Shown in pieces: positions 17,374 to 25,963 of a stretch of DNA of 64,000 bases (position 1 is its first letter; the number at the start of each line of letters is the position of its first letter). Origin of the DNA: Phytohabitans flavus (GTDB lineage: Bacteria > Actinomycetota > Actinomycetes > Mycobacteriales > Micromonosporaceae); the NCBI RefSeq assembly GCF_011764545.1, contig NZ_AP022870.1:620001-684000 (forward strand), in the 5' to 3' direction. The notes under the pieces are model-generated. The model was not told the origin of the DNA. It made no database searches and worked only from the letters and a program-made list of their open reading frames with translations. The position numbers and the translations under genes are program-made.

Positions 17374-17640
17374 TCAGGCGATCACGTACTCCACTTCGGG
17401 GCGGCCCGGTCCGCCGTACCGCGAGGCCCGCGCCACCCGGCCGGTCTCCGCGAGATGCTCCAGGTAGCGGCGGGCGGTGACCCGCAGCGCCTCGGTCAGC
17501 CCGCGTATCGAGTCCAGTTCGCCGGGGGTTGGGCTTGGACCGCGGGCCCGGCAGCGCGGGTCGGGGATCTCGGCGAGCGCCAGCGAGCCGCCGACCCGCG
17601 CGGTGCCCGCGGGAGCAAACGGTCTGTGACTGACGCGGAC
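17374..17640 (-). pseudogene. Remnant of a CitB/DcuR-type response regulator (C-terminal HTH)
   Basis: The last ~50 codons read GLTEALRVTARRYLEHL followed by GRVARASRYGGPGRPEVEY, very close to the C-terminal helix-turn-helix end of actinobacterial CitB-family response regulators. No receiver domain, no plausible start codon and no ribosome site are present in the ~200 bp before it. The frame runs instead into the divergent aminotransferase gene. It is most likely a decayed fragment. The 339-bp stretch 17371-17709 holds nothing else except the aminotransferase promoter. Confidence 0.5.
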
Positions 17641-17696
17641 CGGGGAAAATAGCCACCTCGACCAAATCGGATCTGAACCCGAGCCCGAAGGCTCTC

Positions 17697-17702
17697 TAGC
17701 CT
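17697..17702 (+). promoter_or_regulatory. Likely -10 box, leaderless
   Basis: TAGCCT ends 7 bases before the ATG of the class V aminotransferase gene, with no ribosome site between. Confidence 0.35.
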
Positions 17703-17709
17703 GGACGGT

Positions 17710-18744
17710 ATGGATCTTGTGGAGGCGCAGGGGTTGTGGGATGCCGAGCCGGGCTGGCTCAACACCGCGAGCTACGGGCTCCCGCCCCGCCCGTCGTGGG
17801 AGGCGTTGCAGCAGGCGCTGGGCGACTGGCGCGCCGGCCGTACCTCCTGGGAAGGGTGGGGTAACGCGACCGGCCTGGCCCGCGAAGCCATCGCCCGGAT
17901 CATGGCCGTGCCCGCCACCGACGTGGCCGCGGGCGCGACGGTGTCCCAGGTGCTCGCGCCCGTCGCCGCCGCCCTGCCGGACGGGGCGCGGGTGCTGGTG
18001 CCGGAGATCGAGTTCACCTCGAACCTCTTCCCGTGGCTGGCCCAGGAGGCGCGGGGTGTGCGGGTCCGCACCGTGCCCGCCGACAAGCTGGCCGGCGCGG
18101 TCGACGCGGACACCGACCTTGTCGCGTTCAGCCTGGTGCAGTCGTCGGACGGCACGGTCGCCGCGTACGACGAGATCGTGGCCGCCGCCCGCGCACACGG
18201 TGCCCTCGTCGTGGTGGACGCGACGCAGGGCTGCGGGTGGGTGCCGTTCGACGCCGGGCAGGCGGACGCGGTGGCCGCATCCACGTACAAGTGGCTGATG
18301 GGGCCGCGCGGCCTCACCTTCGCCTATCTCGCCCCAGAGCTGCGCAAACGGCTCACGCCTTCGCAGGCCGGGTGGTTCGCGGGGGAGGACGTGCACGCCT
18401 CGTACTACGGGCCGCCGCTGCGGCTGGCGTCGGACGCGCGGCGGTTCGACATCTCGCCGGCGTGGTTCAGCTGTGTGGGTGCGGTGCCGTCGCTGGAGCT
18501 GATCGAGCGGATCGGCGTGGCCGAGATCGGCGCGCACAACATCGCTCTGGCCAACCGCTTCCTCGCCGGGCTCGGCCGCCCGCCGGGCGCCAGCGCGATC
18601 GTGACCGTCGACGTGCCGGGCGCCGAGGAACGCCTGCGTAAGGCAGGTGTCCGCGCGGCGGTTAGGGCTGGCCGGGTGCGGGCATCCTTCCACGTGTATT
18701 CCACGGAGGCGGACGTCGACATGGCCCTCGACGCGCTCGTGTGA
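17710..18744 (+). CDS. Class V aminotransferase (cysteine desulfurase-like)
   Basis: The 344-residue PLP enzyme has the class V core. The cofactor lysine is in AASTYKWLMGPRG, and the pyridine-nitrogen aspartate is in ALVVVDATQGCGW. The C-terminal domain is short. It lacks the catalytic cysteine loop expected of NifS/IscS, so an aminotransferase, lyase or epimerase-type reaction is as likely as desulfuration. It is a single gene followed by the exporter promoter. The substrate is unknown. Confidence 0.82.
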   Translation: MDLVEAQGLWDAEPGWLNTASYGLPPRPSWEALQQALGDWRAGRTSWEGWGNATGLAREAIARIMAVPATDVAAGATVSQVLAPVAAALPDGARVLVPEIEFTSNLFPWLAQEARGVRVRTVPADKLAGAVDADTDLVAFSLVQSSDGTVAAYDEIVAAARAHGALVVVDATQGCGWVPFDAGQADAVAASTYKWLMGPRGLTFAYLAPELRKRLTPSQAGWFAGEDVHASYYGPPLRLASDARRFDISPAWFSCVGAVPSLELIERIGVAEIGAHNIALANRFLAGLGRPPGASAIVTVDVPGAEERLRKAGVRAAVRAGRVRASFHVYSTEADVDMALDALV

Positions 18745-18760
18745 CGGCCCCCACTTTTAG

Positions 18761-18779
18761 ATACGAGACGGTTCCGTAT
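18761..18779. promoter_or_regulatory. Upstream TetR-type operator
   Basis: ATACGAGACGGTTCCGTAT is an imperfect palindrome (ATACG...CGTAT arms with inner AC/GT). It recurs 53 bp downstream with one change, on the other side of the exporter promoter. A TetR-family repressor is encoded at the end of the operon and is the likely ligand. Confidence 0.75.
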
Positions 18780-18783
18780 CGCT

Positions 18784-18789
18784 TTGACG
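18784..18789 (+). promoter_or_regulatory. Exporter promoter -35 box
   Basis: TTGACG lies between the two operator copies. A TAGAAA at 18809-18814 could be the -10 (19-bp spacing) and abuts the downstream operator, so repressor binding would block polymerase. Confidence 0.5.
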
Positions 18790-18813
18790 CGGCGTAACGT
18801 CTGCTGAGTAGAA

Positions 18814-18832
18814 ATACGAGACCGTTCCGTAT
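18814..18832. promoter_or_regulatory. Downstream TetR-type operator
   Basis: ATACGAGACCGTTCCGTAT differs from the upstream copy at one central base. The centre-to-centre distance is 53 bp, about five helical turns, placing both sites on the same DNA face. Confidence 0.75.
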
Positions 18833-18850
18833 CGGGGGGAGCACGTCAAG

Positions 18851-20422
18851 GTGCAACCGCAAGTCAACACCGGACACCCCAGGCGCTGGGCCATCCTGGG
18901 TGTCCTCGTCGTCAGCCTCCTCGTGGTGGTCCTCGACAACACCGTGCTCAATGTCGCGTTGCGTACGCTCGCCGACCCAGTGCACGGTCTCGGGGCCAGC
19001 CAGGGAGAGCTGGAGTGGTCGATCAACTCGTACACGCTGGTCTTCGCCGGCCTCCTCTTCACCGCCGGCGTGCTCGGCGACCGGTTCGGTCGCAAGCGCA
19101 TGCTGAGCATCGGACTCGCGATCTTCGGGGTGGCATCGCTGCTGTCCGCGTACGCGCAGTCCGCCGACCAGCTGATCTGGGCCCGCGCGCTGATGGGGCT
19201 CGGCGGCGCGGCGATCATGCCGGTAACACTGTCGATCATCTCGAACGTCTTCGACCCGCGTGAGCGCGCCCGCGCCATCGCGATCTGGTCCGGCTCGGTC
19301 GGCCTCGCGATCGCGATCGGCCCGATCCTGGGCGGCGCTCTGCTGGAGAACTTCTGGTGGGGCTCGGTCTTCCTGATCAACGTGCCCGTCGTCGTGGCCG
19401 GCCTCATCGCGGTCGCCGTGATGGTGCCCGAGTCGCGCGACCCGCGCCCAGGAAAGATCGACATCGTCGGCGTACTGCTGTCCGTCGTGGGCCTCGTCGC
19501 CCTGTCGTACGGCATCATCGACGGTGGCGAGCACGGCTTCGGCCGGCCGATCGTCTGGGCGGGCATCCTGGGTGGCCTCGCGGTCCTCGCGGCCTTCGTG
19601 GCGTACGAGCGCCGCATCGAGTTCCCGTCCCTGGACGTTCGCCTCTTCAAGGTGCCGCAGTTCGCGGCTCCGGTGGCGCTGATCGGCCTGGTGTTCTTCG
19701 CCGCCATGGGCGTGTTCTTCTTCAGCGCCTTCTACATCCAGCTGGTACGCGGCTTCAGCCCGCTGGAGACCGGCCTGATGATGCTGCCGTTCGCGGTGGC
19801 GCAGATGGCCTTCGCACCGCGCAGCGCGACGATGGTCAAGCGGTACGGCGCCAAGACCGTCTCCGCGGTCGGCCTGGCCCTCACCGCGATCGGGATGGGC
19901 GGTTTCGCCTTCCTGGGTGTGGACACGCCGATCTGGGTGGTGTTGGGGCTCTTCTTCATCCAGGGCATCGGTATGGCCAACATCATGCCGCCGGCGATGG
20001 AGTCGATCATGTCGTCGCTGCCCCGGGAGAAGGCCGGCGTCGGCTCGGCGGTCTCCAACACCGTCCGCCAGGTGGCCGGCGCGCTCGGCGTCGCCATCCT
20101 CGGCTCGGTGCTGGCCGGCGTCTACCGCGACCAGGTGGGCAGCGCCGCCGAGGCGCTTCCCGGCCCGGCCGGAGACGCGGTGCGGGAGTCGATCTCCGGG
20201 GCGTACGGCGCGGCCGAGCGGCTCGGCCCGGCCGGTGGCGCGGTGATCAACGCGGCCAACGAGGCCTTCGTGACCGCCATGCACTGGACCGCCGGGATCG
20301 GTGCGATCGTCGCCGCGCTCGGTGTGCTCATGGTGGTGCGGTGGATGCCGGGCAAGGCGGCGGAGGAGCCGCGGGCGGCCGAGGCACACGCCACCGAGCC
20401 GGAATTGGCACCTGCGTCCTAG
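18851..20422 (+). CDS. DHA2-family MFS drug efflux transporter
   Basis: This 523-residue major facilitator protein has about 14 predicted membrane helices, as in EmrB/QacA exporters. Family signatures include LVVVLDNTVLNVALRTL in helix 1, the motif-A loop GDRFGRKRML, and ARALMGLGGAAIMPVTLSI. It should expel cationic or hydrophobic toxins by proton antiport. The start is GTG with a GGGGGGAG ribosome site about 10 bases upstream. It is followed 20 bp later by the tetR gene, giving the usual self-regulated exporter-repressor operon behind two operators. The substrates cannot be inferred. Confidence 0.92.
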   Translation: MQPQVNTGHPRRWAILGVLVVSLLVVVLDNTVLNVALRTLADPVHGLGASQGELEWSINSYTLVFAGLLFTAGVLGDRFGRKRMLSIGLAIFGVASLLSAYAQSADQLIWARALMGLGGAAIMPVTLSIISNVFDPRERARAIAIWSGSVGLAIAIGPILGGALLENFWWGSVFLINVPVVVAGLIAVAVMVPESRDPRPGKIDIVGVLLSVVGLVALSYGIIDGGEHGFGRPIVWAGILGGLAVLAAFVAYERRIEFPSLDVRLFKVPQFAAPVALIGLVFFAAMGVFFFSAFYIQLVRGFSPLETGLMMLPFAVAQMAFAPRSATMVKRYGAKTVSAVGLALTAIGMGGFAFLGVDTPIWVVLGLFFIQGIGMANIMPPAMESIMSSLPREKAGVGSAVSNTVRQVAGALGVAILGSVLAGVYRDQVGSAAEALPGPAGDAVRESISGAYGAAERLGPAGGAVINAANEAFVTAMHWTAGIGAIVAALGVLMVVRWMPGKAAEEPRAAEAHATEPELAPAS

Positions 20423-20442
20423 GATCGGCGAGGATGCATGCT

Positions 20443-21057
20443 ATGAGCACGGAAAGTACTGCCGTCGAGAGTGCTCCGCGGTCGCCTGGGCGGCCGCGGA
20501 GCACCCGCGCGGACGAGGCGATCATGGAGGCGGTGCTCGATCTGCTCGCCGAGGGCAGCACGATCGAGTCGCTGTCCATCGAGGCGATCGCGGCCAAGGC
20601 GGGCGTGGGCAAGGCCACCATCTACCGGCGGTGGTCGGGCAAGCAGGCGCTGCTGGTCGACGCGATCCGCAGGCTCAAGGGGCAGCCGTCGACGCCCAAG
20701 GGGGAGTCGGTCCGCGAGGACCTGCTGATCCTGGCGCGCGGTGTGGGGCGCAACCCCGACCCTCGCGCGTCCAAGATCATGCCGTGCCTGGTGCCGGAGG
20801 TGCACCGCAGCCCCGAGCAGTACGCGGTCTACCAGGAGATCGTGCAGCCCCGGCGGGAGCTGACCCGCGAGGTGCTGCGCCGCGGCGTGCAGACCGGCGA
20901 GCTCCGGGCCGACCTCGACGTCGAGCTGGCTACGCTGCTGCTCACCGGGCCAGTGCTCCTGCAGAAGATCTTCAAGTGGAACCCCGACATCGACGAGACG
21001 GACCTGCCCGAGCGGGTCGTCGACACGGTGCTGGCCGGCCTGGCCCCGCGGCCCTGA
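20443..21057 (+). CDS. TetR-family transcriptional repressor
   Basis: This protein has 204 residues. The N-terminal helix-turn-helix is IEAIAAKAGVGKATIYRRW followed by SGKQALLVDAI, the TetR signature. The C-terminal ligand domain resembles the TetR_C_11-type found with DHA2 exporters. ATG at 20443 has GAGG nine bases upstream; the in-frame ATG at 20434 lies too close to it. It is co-transcribed with the exporter and likely binds the two palindromes at 18761 and 18814, releasing them on drug binding. Confidence 0.9.
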   Translation: MSTESTAVESAPRSPGRPRSTRADEAIMEAVLDLLAEGSTIESLSIEAIAAKAGVGKATIYRRWSGKQALLVDAIRRLKGQPSTPKGESVREDLLILARGVGRNPDPRASKIMPCLVPEVHRSPEQYAVYQEIVQPRRELTREVLRRGVQTGELRADLDVELATLLLTGPVLLQKIFKWNPDIDETDLPERVVDTVLAGLAPRP

Positions 21058-21066
21058 GCCTAGGTC

Positions 21067-21109
21067 GGGCGCAAGGTCGCATACCGGTGTTGTATGCGGC
21101 CTTACGCCC
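21067..21109 (+). terminator. Hairpin terminator of the exporter operon
   Basis: An 18-bp stem with two mismatches (GGGCGCAAGGTCGCATAC with GTATGCGGCCTTACGCCC) and a 7-base loop lies 10 bp after the tetR stop codon and before the ruvC promoter. Confidence 0.75.
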
Positions 21110-21169
21110 GGCGCCGCCGGCGCGGCCCGTGTGTCTTCGCCGGGCCGCGCCGCGCACCCGCTAGTGTGT

Positions 21170-21183
21170 CGAACACACGTACG
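21170..21183. promoter_or_regulatory. LexA/SOS-like box upstream of ruvC
   Basis: CGAACACACGTACG matches the actinobacterial LexA box CGAAC-N4-GTTCG with one mismatch. It sits 27 bp before the ruvC start and just after a TAGTGT hexamer (21162-21167) that could be the -10. Regulation of ruvCAB by the SOS response would fit its recombination-repair role. Confidence 0.55.
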
Positions 21184-21209
21184 TGGTCGGTAGCGGGAGG
21201 GGGTCGCGC

Positions 21210-21734
21210 GTGCGCGTGCTCGGCGTCGACCCGGGGCTGACCCGGTGCGGGGTCGGCGTCGTGGAGGGCGTGCCCGGCCGGCCGTGCACCCTGGTGGCGT
21301 ACTACGTGATCTACACCGACCCCGGTGACGACCTCGCCCTGCGCCTGCTCCACCTCGACCGCTCGCTGGCCGAGCTCGTCGCCGAGCACCAGCCGCGCAG
21401 CGTGGCGGTGGAGCGGGTGTTCAGCCAGCACAACGTACGCACCGTGATGGGCACCGCGCAGGCCAGCGCGGTCGCGGTCCTCGCCGGTGCGCGGGCCGGG
21501 CTGCCGGTCAGCACATACACGCCGAGCGAGGTCAAGGCGGCCATCACCGGGTCGGGCCAGGCGGACAAGGCACAGGTCACGTCGATGGTGACCCGCCTGC
21601 TCAAGCTGGACGCGCCACCCCGCCCGGCGGACGCCGCCGACGCCCTCGCGCTGGCCATCTGTCACATCTGGCGCGGCGGTACGCGTTCAAAGCTGGCGGC
21701 CGCCGCGTCCCGCCACCGGGGAGGAAATAGATGA
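21210..21734 (+). CDS. ruvC: Holliday junction resolvase RuvC
   Basis: The 174-residue endonuclease cuts Holliday junctions symmetrically. Acidic catalytic residues are visible: Asp7 in [14 protein letters not shown], Glu68 in [11 protein letters not shown], and the aspartates of [14 protein letters not shown]. The GTG at 21210 is chosen because GGGAGGGGG lies 7 bases upstream and it gives the standard N-terminus; an upstream GTG at 21183 lies within the SOS-like box. It overlaps ruvA by four bases. Confidence 0.95.
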   Translation: MRVLGVDPGLTRCGVGVVEGVPGRPCTLVAYYVIYTDPGDDLALRLLHLDRSLAELVAEHQPRSVAVERVFSQHNVRTVMGTAQASAVAVLAGARAGLPVSTYTPSEVKAAITGSGQADKAQVTSMVTRLLKLDAPPRPADAADALALAICHIWRGGTRSKLAAAASRHRGGNR

Positions 21735-22333
21735 TCGCCAGCGTGCGGGGGAGGGTCGCCGCGGTCTCGCCCGACGGCGCCGTGATCGAGGTGGGCGGGG
21801 TCGGCCTCGCCGTGCAGTGTGCGCCCGGCACGCTCGCCGGGCTGCGGCTGGGCGCCGAGGCCCGGCTCGCCACAAGCCTCGTCGTGCGGGAGGACTCGCT
21901 CACCCTGTACGGCTTCGCCGACGACGAGGAGAAGCTGCTCTTCGAGCTGCTACAGACCGCCAGCGGCGTCGGGCCCAGGCTGGCGCAGGCGGTGCTGGCC
22001 GTGCACTCCCCGGAGACGGTCCGGCGGGCGATCGCCACCGCCGACACCGCGACGCTGACCCGCGTGCCGGGCATCGGCAAGAAGGGCGCCGAGCGGCTGG
22101 TCCTGGAGCTGCGCGACCGCATCGGCCCGGTCGCGGTGGGCACCGACGAGACCGCCGGCGTGCTCGTCGGCGCCTGGCAGGAGCAGGTACGGCAGGGCCT
22201 TGTCGGGCTCGGCTGGACCGCGTCACAGGCCGACCAGGCGGTGGCCGCGGTGGCGGAGACCGTCGACGGCACCACGCCGCCGGTGCCCGTACTGCTCAAG
22301 CAGGCCATCCGCCTGCTCGGTAAGACCCGATGA
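21731..22333 (+). CDS. ruvA: Holliday junction branch migration protein RuvA
   Basis: The 200-residue protein binds four-way junctions as a tetramer and loads RuvB. The N-terminal OB fold starts [20 protein letters not shown]. Helix-hairpin-helix motifs follow ([17 protein letters not shown] and [13 protein letters not shown]), and the C-terminal domain ([15 protein letters not shown]) contacts RuvB. It starts within the ruvC stop codon, so the genes are translationally coupled. Confidence 0.96.
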   Translation: MIASVRGRVAAVSPDGAVIEVGGVGLAVQCAPGTLAGLRLGAEARLATSLVVREDSLTLYGFADDEEKLLFELLQTASGVGPRLAQAVLAVHSPETVRRAIATADTATLTRVPGIGKKGAERLVLELRDRIGPVAVGTDETAGVLVGAWQEQVRQGLVGLGWTASQADQAVAAVAETVDGTTPPVPVLLKQAIRLLGKTR

Positions 22334-22372
22334 CCTCGTGCGGCCGCGCCGCCGGCCGGGAAGGCTGAGCGC

Positions 22373-23428
22373 ATGGAAGCCGAAGGGATCGTCTCGGCCT
22401 ACGCCAGCGACGCCGAACACGACGCCGAGGTCAGCGTCCGCCCGAAGCGCCTGGCCGACTTCATCGCCCAGCATCGCGTACGCGACCAGCTCGACCTGCT
22501 GCTGCGCGGCGCGATGGGCCGCGGCACCCCGCCCGACCACATCCTGCTGTCCGGGCCGCCCGGCTTGGGTAAGACGACCCTGGCCAACATCGTGGCGGCC
22601 GAGCTGGGCGTGGGGATCCGGGTGACGAGCGGGCCGGCGATCGAGCGTTCCGGTGACCTGGCCGCGATCGTGACCAGCCTCGTCGAGGGGGACGTGCTCT
22701 TCATCGACGAGATCCACCGGATCGCGAAGCCGGCCGAGGAGCTGCTCTACAGCGCCATGGAGGACTTCCGGGTCGACGTGGTGGTCGGCAAGGGCCCGGG
22801 GGCCACCGCAATCCCGCTCGACGTCGAGCCGTTCACGCTGGTCGGCGCCACCACGCGGTCGGGGTTGCTGACCGGGCCGATGCGCGACAGGTTCGGCTTC
22901 GTCGCGCACCTCGACTTCTACTCCGCGGACGACCTGCGCACGCTGCTGCACAGGTCGGCGCGCATCCTCGGGGTGCCGATCACCGAGGAGGGTGCCGTCG
23001 AGATCGCCGGGCGGTCGCGGGGCACGCCGCGGATCGCCAACCGGCTGCTGCGCCGGGTGCGGGACTTCGCCGAGGTCCGGGCCGACGGCGTGGTCAACCT
23101 GGAGACGGCCCGGGCGGCCCTCCAGGTGTACGACGTGGACGGCCTCGGCCTCGACCGGCTCGACCGGGCGGTGCTGACCGCGCTGGTGGAGTCGTTCCGG
23201 GGCGGGCCGGTGGGGCTCTCCACGCTCGCGGTCGCGGTCGGGGAGCAGCCCGACACCGTGGAGGAGGTGTGCGAGCCGTTCCTGGTGCGTGCAGGACTGC
23301 TAGCGCGTACGCCCCGTGGTCGCGTCGCTACCGAAGCCGCTTGGCGTCACCTAGGAATAAGTCCGCCAAATGGTACGTTCGGCTCAGGTGTCAATCCGAC
23401 ACCCGACCTGTTTTCGGCCGAGCCATAG
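22373..23428 (+). CDS. ruvB: Holliday junction helicase RuvB
   Basis: This 351-residue AAA+ motor drives branch migration. It shows [11 protein letters not shown] at the start, Walker [12 protein letters not shown], Walker B LFIDEIHR, sensor 1 GATTRSG and the arginine-containing segment [10 protein letters not shown]-terminal winged helix follows ([20 protein letters not shown]). It lies 39 bp after ruvA and closes the ruvCAB set. Confidence 0.97.
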   Translation: MEAEGIVSAYASDAEHDAEVSVRPKRLADFIAQHRVRDQLDLLLRGAMGRGTPPDHILLSGPPGLGKTTLANIVAAELGVGIRVTSGPAIERSGDLAAIVTSLVEGDVLFIDEIHRIAKPAEELLYSAMEDFRVDVVVGKGPGATAIPLDVEPFTLVGATTRSGLLTGPMRDRFGFVAHLDFYSADDLRTLLHRSARILGVPITEEGAVEIAGRSRGTPRIANRLLRRVRDFAEVRADGVVNLETARAALQVYDVDGLGLDRLDRAVLTALVESFRGGPVGLSTLAVAVGEQPDTVEEVCEPFLVRAGLLARTPRGRVATEAAWRHLGISPPNGTFGSGVNPTPDLFSAEP

Positions 23429-23588
23429 TCAACCCTGGATATCCCGTGATCTGAACGTGATCTGTGCCAAGTTCGGTGTTCACAGGGACAGGGATTAGAC
23501 TTCGCCGCGGTCCGTACAGGACGTGAGTTCATGCCTGCGCTCCGGTGCCCCCGCGCCGGGAGTGGGTCCACTTGGAAGGTCATCTATC

Positions 23589-23939
23589 GTGTATCTGGCG
23601 GCAAACTCCGGCGGCGGCGCCGGCAGCTTCATGCCGATCCTCATGATCGTCCTGCTGTTCGGCGTCATGTACTTCATGATGATCCGCCCGCAGCAGAAGC
23701 GCCGTCGCGAGGCGGAGCACATGCAGTCGAGCCTGGGCCCCGGTGCCGAGGTGGTGACGATCGGCGGCCTCTACGGCCACGTGGTGAACGTCGACGACGA
23801 GACGGTCACGCTCGAGGTCGCGCCCGGCGTGCACAACCGCTACGCCCGCCCCGCCATCGCCCGTGTCGTGAGCGGCGGCGAGCCGCAGGACGTCCCGGCG
23901 GCCGAGAAGGTCGTCGACGAGGCCGACGCCAAGGACTGA
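23589..23939 (+). CDS. yajC: Preprotein translocase accessory subunit YajC
   Basis: This 116-residue protein has one membrane helix (MPILMIVLLFGVMYFMMI) followed by RPQQKRRREAEHM, the family signature, and the conserved VVTIGGLYGHV segment. It associates with SecDF at the translocon. The GTG at 23589 has GGAAGG nine bases upstream and gives the normal short N-terminus; the longer frame from 23523 does not. It is followed by secD and secF. Confidence 0.93.
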   Translation: MYLAANSGGGAGSFMPILMIVLLFGVMYFMMIRPQQKRRREAEHMQSSLGPGAEVVTIGGLYGHVVNVDDETVTLEVAPGVHNRYARPAIARVVSGGEPQDVPAAEKVVDEADAKD

Positions 23940-24046
23940 TCCCCCGCTGAGCGGGCGGCGCCCCCACATCGCCCGTTCGACCCTGCCCACAAGCCGCCGG
24001 CGCGCCCGGTCGGTACACATCGACACCGCACAGGAGACCCGAAGCC

Positions 24047-25959
24047 GTGGCACCACCTCAGGGACAGATGCGCCCAGGGCGGCAGCTGGCAGTACTCGGC
24101 CTGCTCTTCGTCGTCCTCTACCTCCTGGTCTTCCTCGGCGGTAGCGGCAGTATCAGGGATCGGCTGGAGCCCAAGCTCGGCCTCGACCTCATCGGCGGCA
24201 GCCGGGTGACCTACACGGCCACCACGGCGGACGGCCAGGCACCCCAGGCCGACCAGCTCGAAGAGGCCCGCCAGATCATCGAGAGCCGGGCGAACGCCTA
24301 CGGCGTCTCCGAGGCCGAGGTGGTGACCGAGGGCGACAAGAACATCGTGGTCTCGCTGGCCGGCGAGAGCGATGACGCTCTGGCCAACCTCGGGCAGGCG
24401 GCCGAGCTGCGGTTCCGCAAGGTCATCAAGGCCACAGCCGACATGGGGGCGATCCCGCCGGCCCCCACCGCGAGCGCGGCGCCGTCCGGCACCCCGGGGC
24501 CACGCCGTCCGCCACGGGCGCGGCGGCCACGCCGACCCCGGGTGCTTCGGCGACCGGCGGCGGTCAGGGTGGCGGCGCGCCGGCTCCCTCGGCGTCCGCC
24601 ACGGCGACGCCGGCGCCCACGCCGAGTGCCACCGGCACCCCCGCACCGAGCGAGACCGGCAACGCCGCGCCGAGCGGGGACACGACCCGTACCCCGGAGC
24701 AGCTCCTGGCCGACGCCAAGGCGAAGGTCGGCGACGCGGCCTGGGCCGCGGCGAGCGCGCTGGAGGCTCCGCCGGACCTGAGCACCAACCCGGCGGCCGC
24801 GCAGCAGTTCGAGGGGTTCAGCAAGCTCGACGCGCGCGAGGTGGCGGTCCTCGACCCCAAGATGCAGTACAACGTGCCGTCGATCAGCTGCGCCCAGCTC
24901 GACAGCCGCCCGGCGGGCTCGATCCAGGCGGCGGACAAGCAGGCGGTCTCCTGTGAGGTCTCGCAGAAGCTCTTCCTCGACGTGGCGAAGGTGCTCGGTA
25001 CCGACGTCTCGGACGCCAGCGGCGTGCTCGACCAGCAGGGCGGCGACTGGGTCGTCTCGCTCGACTTCACCGGCGACGGCCAGAAGAAGTGGACCGCGCT
25101 GACCCGCGAGGCGTACGAGAACACGGGCGGTGCCTGCGACGCCTCCGCGCTCGGCGACCAGGGCAAGTGCCGCGTCGCCGTGGTGCTCGACAACGAGGTG
25201 ATCTCCTCGCCGGAGATCCAGGGCGTGCTGACCGGCGACTCGCAGATCACCGGCAGCTTCAACTCCAAGACGGCCAACGAGCTCGCCGGCAAGCTCCGCT
25301 ACGGCGCGCTGCCGCTGACCTTCACCCAGAACGAGGTGCAGAACGTCTCCGCGACGCTCGGCACCGAGCACCTGAAGGCCGGCCTCCTCGCCGCGGGCAT
25401 CGGCATGCTGCTGGTCATCATCTACTCGTTCTTCTACTACCGCCTGCTCGGCACGGTGATCTTCCTGAGCCTGGTCCTGTCCGGCCTGCTGGTGTTCGGC
25501 GCGCTGATCGTGCTGGGCCGGAACATCGGGTACACGCTCAACCTCGCCGGAATCGCGGGCTTCATCGTGTCGCTCGGTGTGGCGGCGGACTCGTTCGTCA
25601 TCTACTTCGAGCGCCTCAAGGACGAGATACGCGAGGGTCGAAGTCCGCGCAGCGCGGTGCCGCGCGCGTGGGCCCGTGCCCGCCGCACGATCATCTCGGC
25701 CAACGCGATCACGCTCATGGCGGCCGTGGTCCTCTACATCGTGTCGGTCGGCACGGTGAAGGGCTTCGCGTTCGCCCTCGGCCTCGCGACCGTGCTCGAC
25801 CTCGTGGTCGTGTTCCTCTTCCGGCATCCGATCATGGCGATGTTCGCGTCGACCCGCGCGTTCCTCTCGCCGCGGGTCAGCGGTCTTGGACGGGTTCTGG
25901 AGAAGGACCCCACCGACCAGCCGGCCAAGCCCCGCAACCCGCGCGTGAAGGAGGCGTGA
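24047..25959 (+). CDS. secD: Protein translocase subunit SecD (frameshifted in this sequence)
   Basis: SecD uses the proton gradient to help pull secreted proteins across the membrane. The first frame has an N-terminal helix and the P1 head (KLGLDLIGGSRVTYTA). The downstream frame holds the second head part (GGDWVVSLDFTGDGQKKW) and the membrane domain with GVAADSFVIYFERLKDE. The break is in a long Ala/Pro/Thr/Ser linker at about 24496-24499: restoring one G to the GGGG run joins the frames and yields a normal ~638-residue SecD. Because SecD is usually needed for growth, a sequence error is the simplest explanation. The long linker inside the extracytoplasmic head is larger than in E. coli. 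It starts with GTG after CAGGAGA; secF follows in 4 bp. Confidence 0.9.
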
Positions 25960-25963
25960 CGCC

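Noticed and set aside
17710..18744. Assigning the class V enzyme as a cysteine desulfurase (IscS/SufS)
   Set aside because: No catalytic cysteine loop is visible and there are no iron-sulfur genes nearby, so only the broad family is stated.
24047..25959. Programmed ribosomal frameshifting in secD
   Set aside because: The break is in a variable linker next to a GGGG run with no slippery heptamer-plus-structure arrangement, and similar one-base losses occur in unrelated genes.
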